A DNA stretch of 39,903 nucleotides from Lingula anatina (lineage: Eukaryota > Brachiopoda > Lingulata > Lingulida > Lingulidae), in contig NW_019773852.1 of the NCBI RefSeq assembly GCF_001039355.2, positions 1 through 39,903 of the forward strand, given 5' to 3'. The notes beneath the pieces were generated by a model. It was not told where the DNA came from, did not search any database, and saw only the letters and a program-made list of their open reading frames with translations. A program made the position numbers and the translations under genes. Positions 35,701-39,903 of this stretch are shown in pieces (position 1 is the stretch's first letter; the number at the start of each line of letters is the position of its first letter).

Positions 35701-38700
35701 CTGGTGTATAAATAGGTTGTTCAGGTGATGGGAAAGTCTCTTGGCAAAAGCAACTCTGTATTTTCCAAACCTTTTTTGTTGTTCTTGAACTGCTTGCATC
35801 TTCATTAAAGCTAAAAATTAAATATTGCGCAAATAATTCAAAAAAATATTGACAATTAAAACTATTGAACTGAAAGTTAACAATAAAAATGTTTATGATT
35901 AACAATGTCTGTCAAATCAAGAACTTTGATGATATTAATTAAAGATGTCATTTTGGAATATAACAATATGCACTTAGCCCTAGGAGCTGATACATCTGTG
36001 AATTGAACCACAATTTATCTAGGCCAAAATATGAAGAATGTGTTTTGGTAAGAAGCAGTACATTCAAATATTTTGGGACTCTTGACAAAAATTACATTCT
36101 AAACTCCCTCTAGCATAGAACAATTTATGCAAATATCTAAATTATTTGGGCATTTGATGTTTTATAAACTCTATTTGAAAATATTCAATCTTTCTGTATC
36201 AATATAAACATAAATTGGACAAAAAAAATTATTTGGCTTAAACAAGTATGTCTGTCATGAGCCAGACCAATATGGTGGCCGGTACACATACCAGGATGTA
36301 TTTCTGCTGCCATGCACTTCTGTAGCTCTTCAGCAGCCTCTGTGCTCTCATAAATCCCAGATGGTGTGGACAGATCCCCATCTAGCAGTGCCTTCTCATG
36401 CTTGTGGTCCAGGTTCAGCCTTCCCTGAAAATAATTTATACAGAAGGTCTTAGCTTGGTAAAAAGACCCCTGTAATCCTGCATTTTGACTATATAGGACT
36501 AGCACAAAATGGTTTATGAAAAAGAAAAATATCACATTATTCAATAACCAACTGATGACCAACAGTCTGTTTCATAAAGGCAGCATTTAACAGCTAATTT
36601 TCAATAATTAAATTCATTAACTGCAGCAGATAATTCCATAAGAGATTACATTGGCTGGTCAAGAATTTTATTTGCAAGGATCACTTGTCATAGACAAGTA
36701 TTTGACAACCAATTTTTTAGACCCTTACTCACTTCTTTCCAAATAATTTTTGCAAGTACCCCTTACATATGCCTTGTATCAATTGTCCTTTTTCAAACAC
36801 ATTTTCACCATACCTACATCAACACAAAATAACCCCAACAGTTCTTATTGACCACTTACAATCAAATTTTCCAGTTCGTCAATCAAAGATTGATGATTCT
36901 TGTTCTGGATATGGATCAGAGTGTCCTTGTCCCTCATGCTTTCCATCTGTTCCTTCACACTCTAAAATACAGGAAATATAATAATAAATAAGGAAAATGT
37001 TATCATCAACTGTAACATCTACTACAGTGCAAATACAGACATAAAATCTTTGCACCTATATAAAGTATTATCTATCTATATATAATCTGTTGTAAAGCCA
37101 ATATTAAAATAATGCCAGTCACTGCCTATGGCACAGATAACTGAGAAGTCCATCAGTTAGTAAGATGTCTAATAGTATCATCTGAAAATAAATTTAAATT
37201 TGTTTTTAAAGCGAAATACCAGAAATGAGACAAATATTTCTAAAAAATCTGCCTTTAACAAAATAATGTTTAGATATATGTATGCATGACCAGTGCATGT
37301 TGATGAAAAACCTACAGCCAACAACTCATCATATCTATTGAGCTTGGTCTCCAGTTTGGTTGTTTCCCGGACTCCATCATCCAGTAATTTCATCAACTGA
37401 ACCACCTGATCTTCTGAACCCATGATGGAGTGGATGTTGGCCTGAAAGACGTCATATGGTGACTTGAAGTTTCAATTGACAATCATCTTACTATGATTTG
37501 TATTTTTTAGATATGAGTGTGTTTTAAAGAGGATATCAGAAATGCAGCTAGTTCAAACCCAAATAATACAATAGTCCTAACTGTAGCAAAGGGGTGCAGT
37601 GCATCCAGCCTCGAGTGACTTTCTCTTCAATACAGAGTTGGCAAGCTGTTTACAGGGTAACAAATATTTAATTCACATTCAATTGGTCACAGAGGACCCA
37701 TCAAAAGGATTTGCATAGCATACAAAAAGGGAAAACTACTCTATACTTGACTTGTAAACTAAATAGTCTATCCACCTAACCATTTTACTTATCTTTAAAT
37801 TTAAACAAGCATACCAATGACAGAAAGCATTTCACCCTCACCCCATCTAACACAGACAAATCTTTTGACAGCTGTTCAGCAAAAGCCTCTGCATTGCTTA
37901 TGGCATGTTCACACTGCTTCATCAGTGTCTCCAGGTCTTTTTCTTCCTTCTCAGTAATAGCCTGGTAATCCTCATCCACCACAGCGGCTATAGTGTCCTC
38001 TACCCCATGGGGACGGACATCTGTGACACCAAGACTGTCTGAAATAACAATAATAAAGATATAGACAGAAAACTGCTGGCCCCAGATTCTCCAAATTTTG
38101 ACAGAGCTCACCACTCTTTTTCCTTAATAATTAATGTTTTATTGCAACTAATAACTGACCAATCTAGATCTTTCAGCCAATTAAGTTTTCAAAAGTTTTA
38201 AATTAAACATTTGTAGATCACATTATGATTAAAAGTCTTACAGTCTTATCATGTTTTAGGCATAAAAATGCACTATTAAAGATTCTTTAATAATATGATA
38301 ACAAAGCAAGCAAGGACCCATGTGCTAATCTACACCTAATGACTAAAGAGATGTGTGTGTGCATGCATGTGAGTGTGCGTGTGTGTGTGTGTGTGAGTGA
38401 GAAAGTGTGTGTTTTGGTACTAACCTTCCCTTATGTAGTCTGGCACATTGACAAACACAGGTCCACGCTTCAGATACCTCTGACACAGCTGAAACATATC
38501 ATTTAATGTTTAAAAGTGTCTGAAATACTTTTGGTACAGTCACTCCATGTAGTAAATAATTTTACCTGTAGACAGACAAAATATTACTTTCAAAATGTAC
38601 TCAAACAGTAAACATTCATAAATTGCATCAAACATACTTTCCACAAAGATGACAGGAATGTGTCTCTCTCCCTTGGATGGCTAGCAACCCATTTGTATGT

Positions 38701-39384
38701 CTTCTCAAACTGAAGATCAAACTCAGCAGTGTCCTGGAATGGAAACGAAAAGCATTCAAAATGGACAAATAAAAAAAATTCAGCCAGTTCAAATTTTAGG
38801 GACCTGAGAAGAGAATGGGTTCCAACACAGAGAATTTTGTTCCTTTTACTATAAGAAAATTATTCAAAACTTATAACTACATGTCATATGACTATGGTTT
38901 TCACCAAACCAGAAATTAACTACTAGATATCTTACATTCTTTGCATCTTTTCCATCTACTGTTTTAAGTTCTCTTAGTTCCCATGTCTGTTTTCTTTTAT
39001 AAGTCTCTCCTTTCTCTGACTTTTTCAGCTGATAAATCTTCACTTGCACAGGTTTCTCTGTCGTCACTAAAAAAAGAATTGGAATGAATCAAGTTTTGAC
39101 AATATGAGAATGCATTTCTTATTTACTTTTATATACAAATACTTCTATAATATCTTTGAATACTTTGGATTGCCTTCAAAAAAACATTTTATCACTTGAA
39201 AAAAAAAAACAACCAAAAATTCCAATAAACATTCTAAGTACTTTGATAGTGATTACTCACCTGCAATGCTTAGAAAGCTAGTTTTCTTTTTCTTTCCAGC
39301 TTTGGTCACACTGACCACTCCCAGCAGCCTCTCGTCAGTGGGCAGGAACACCTCCCGCTGTAGGATGTGCTTGATGGTGGTCAT
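26599..39384 (-). CDS. EXOC1: EXOC1 (Sec3): exocyst complex component 1, complete
   Basis: 23 exons: 39261-39384, 38936-39066, 38638-38733, 38425-38488, 37842-38038, 37316-37441, 36860-36961, 36292-36424, 35701-35810, 35222-35371, 34700-34808, 34256-34413, 33634-33750, 33222-33337, 31080-31103, 30304-30384, 29687-29813, 29058-29141, 28215-28368, 27768-27913, 27256-27378, 26938-27009, 26599-26748. All GT/AG junctions and phases agree, giving 897 codons (human about 894). It starts [15 protein letters not shown] and ends in TAG. An N-terminal PH-like PI(4,5)P2-binding domain (about 42-140) is followed by coiled-coil (about 160-290) and the long helical Sec3 C-terminal region. EXOC1 is the subunit that anchors the exocyst to the plasma membrane for tethering secretory vesicles. 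Introns are AT-rich with no other genes; one holds a 561-bp palindrome. Confidence 0.97.
27457..27514. repeat. Two-copy 32-bp tandem repeat in EXOC1 intron
   Basis: GAAAAAGAGGGGCACACAAC with its following six bases occurs at 27457 and 27489. It lies in an intron and does not touch splice sites. Confidence 0.9.
28375..28403. repeat. (AAAT)n microsatellite
   Basis: About seven copies of AAAT immediately upstream (transcript sense) of the exon 19 acceptor of EXOC1. It contributes to the T-rich tract on the coding strand. Confidence 0.95.
28476..29036. repeat. 561-bp palindrome in EXOC1 intron, abutting a gap
   Basis: Arms 28476-28744 and 28768-29036 (269 nt each) appear to be exact reverse complements. 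They are separated by a 23-nt spacer made of TACTATAAGT repeats (three tandem units at 28741-28770). The right arm ends at the base before the N at 29037. No inverted-repeat-related coding sequence is present. Exon 18 begins 21 nt beyond the N and exon 19 is intact on the left, so the gene is not broken. Confidence 0.95.
29037..29037. other. Single-N join 4
   Basis: Isolated N directly after the palindrome's right arm. Confidence 0.85.
29328..29367. repeat. Two-copy 20-bp tandem repeat
   Basis: CTGATGACCAAGAAGTAAAT is followed by a copy with one change (GAGGTAAAT). Intronic. Confidence 0.9.
31080..31103 (-). CDS. EXOC1: EXOC1 24-nt microexon
   Basis: With two bases from the previous exon it encodes ERQLNEEV plus two bases of Arg, restoring the conserved run [18 protein letters not shown]. 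The acceptor is TTTAG and the donor GTGAGA. The next upstream exon is 2.1 kb away and the next downstream exon 0.7 kb away. Without it the frame between exons 14 and 16 would still be kept but the conserved motif would be lost. Confidence 0.9.
33222..33337 (-). CDS. EXOC1: EXOC1 exon 14: His/Asp-rich segment
   Basis: Encodes [20 protein letters not shown] then [12 protein letters not shown]. It is polar and ends with the conserved AKSL motif that leads into the microexon. It ends in phase 2. Confidence 0.88.
34256..34413 (-). CDS. EXOC1: EXOC1 exon 12: Ser-rich linker
   Basis: Low-complexity polar exon ([20 protein letters not shown] and [17 protein letters not shown]). It corresponds to the variable Ser-rich linker between the N-terminal half and the C-terminal domain of animal EXOC1. 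Phosphorylation sites are possible but not demonstrable here. Confidence 0.88.
38352..38397. repeat. (GT)n microsatellite, interrupted
   Basis: GT-rich tract with GCATGC and GAGT interruptions in the intron between EXOC1 exons 4 and 5. Confidence 0.9.
38425..39384 (-). CDS. EXOC1: EXOC1 exons 1-4: N-terminus and PH-like domain
   Basis: Exon 1 encodes [20 protein letters not shown]. Exon 2 encodes [20 protein letters not shown] and [17 protein letters not shown]. Exon 3 encodes [20 protein letters not shown], and exon 4 [14 protein letters not shown]. This is the Sec3-type PH fold that binds PI(4,5)P2; the basic KAGKKKK patch is well placed for lipid contact (inference). The start is the first ATG (39384), whose next residues match other EXOC1 proteins. 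Confidence 0.95.
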
Positions 39385-39597
39385 CTTCTACACTGGAAAA
39401 TAACAAATCACAAGTCAAAATGGTTGAACAGTGGTGTAACATATTTGATGTAGAAAATTCTAGAACTAGTCCTAACATTCAATGGGAAAGGCAATCATTG
39501 AACTATGATAATATCAAACATGTTGCATACTCTATCTTAGTGATGAACAAAAAGAAAATTGGATATAATCTGATACATGTATATACCTATTCTAATG
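39385..39597. other. EXOC1 upstream flank
   Basis: AT-rich sequence immediately 5' of the EXOC1 ATG (39384), presumably leader and promoter. No TATA box or other motif stands out. A short AG (GTAGAAG) before the ATG could be a splice acceptor for a 5' UTR exon. Confidence 0.4.
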
Positions 39598-39764
39598 CAG
39601 GCCCGTAGCCAGCAATTTCAAGAGGGGGGTTCTTTTTCTGAAAAAGTGGAGCTTTTTCCATAAAATATTCATGTACATAGATCAAAATTTACCCAGAATG
39701 GACCTTTTCCCAGCAAAAGGGGTGGTTCTTTCGAACCCCCCGAACCCCCCTGGCTACGGGCCTG
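39598..39764. mobile_element. MITE with perfect 15-bp terminal inverted repeats
   Basis: CAGGCCCGTAGCCAG (39598-39612) and CTGGCTACGGGCCTG (39750-39764) are exact reverse complements bounding 167 bp. Inside the right end are C-runs (GAACCCCCCGAACCCCCC), matched by a G-run near the left end (GAGGGGGGTTC). There is no coding capacity. I recall similar GGCCCGTAGCCAG termini as a dispersed short element in several marine invertebrate genomes; the superfamily is not certain and no clear target-site duplication is visible. Confidence 0.75.
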
Positions 39765-39903
39765 TCATGCCCCCTATTTCACTCACAAAAAGAGGGACCA
39801 CTCAACACCTTACATCACCTATGAAACTGCAGAATTTCTGATGCAACACAGAGGGGTGTAAACAGCAACTGAAAATGGCATTTCCTTCTAATATAACAAG
39901 AAA

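Noticed and set aside
1-39903. tRNA or rRNA genes, CRISPR arrays, bacterial-type operons
   Set aside because: No cloverleaf with A/B boxes, no ribosomal core sequence and no spaced direct-repeat array was seen. The window is clearly eukaryotic nuclear DNA.

Overview
This is a nuclear window from an AT-rich, intron-rich animal genome. Three conserved metazoan genes are split into many short exons with consensus GT/AG junctions, and the introns are full of simple repeats and small fold-back elements. Protein similarity, the pronounced difference between duplicated copies and the types of dispersed element suggest a highly heterozygous marine invertebrate, probably a lophotrochozoan such as a mollusc or brachiopod. 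That placement is inference; the species cannot be fixed from the sequence alone.

Layout. (1) Positions 560-7726, minus strand: ten exons (427 codons) of a voltage-sensing phosphatase (TPTE/VSP family), covering the N-terminus, S1-S4 voltage sensor, linker and catalytic HCKGGKGRTG loop. The rest of the phosphatase and the C2 domain lie off the left edge. (2) Positions 7727-13629: about 5.9 kb between divergent genes, with a 26-bp palindrome and short repeats but no gene I can support. (3) Positions 13630-25180, plus strand: ANKLE2 (LEM domain, viroplasmin-like domain, ankyrin repeats, conserved C-terminal region). It is present with two duplicated blocks: exons 1-6 occur twice (12776-16154 and 16366-20304), and exon 8 plus most of exon 9 occur twice (21214-22752 and 22754-24294). 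One non-redundant path gives 878 codons. (4) Positions 25181-26598: shared 3' flank of two convergent genes. (5) Positions 26599-39384, minus strand: a complete exocyst subunit EXOC1/Sec3, 23 exons, 897 codons, including a 24-nt microexon. (6) Positions 39385-39903: EXOC1 upstream flank with a 167-bp element bounded by perfect 15-bp inverted repeats.

The strongest unusual signal concerns how this contig was assembled. The window has four single-N characters (5188, 16155, 22753, 29037), and each sits at a structural anomaly. The first is 115 nt after an exact 34-bp loxP sequence, which with its CGTA flank matches the linker used in Roche/454 mate-pair libraries. The second and third sit at the joins of the duplicated ANKLE2 blocks. 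The fourth directly abuts a 561-bp near-perfect palindrome. The simplest reading is that the Ns are contig joins and that the duplications are overlapping contigs or alternative haplotypes placed in tandem, not real gene duplications.

The three genes have unrelated housekeeping or signalling roles: phosphoinositide signalling at the plasma membrane, nuclear-envelope reassembly, and vesicle tethering at PI(4,5)P2-rich membrane. They do not form an operon-like system. I did not find a convincing novel biological system; the best leads are listed as findings.
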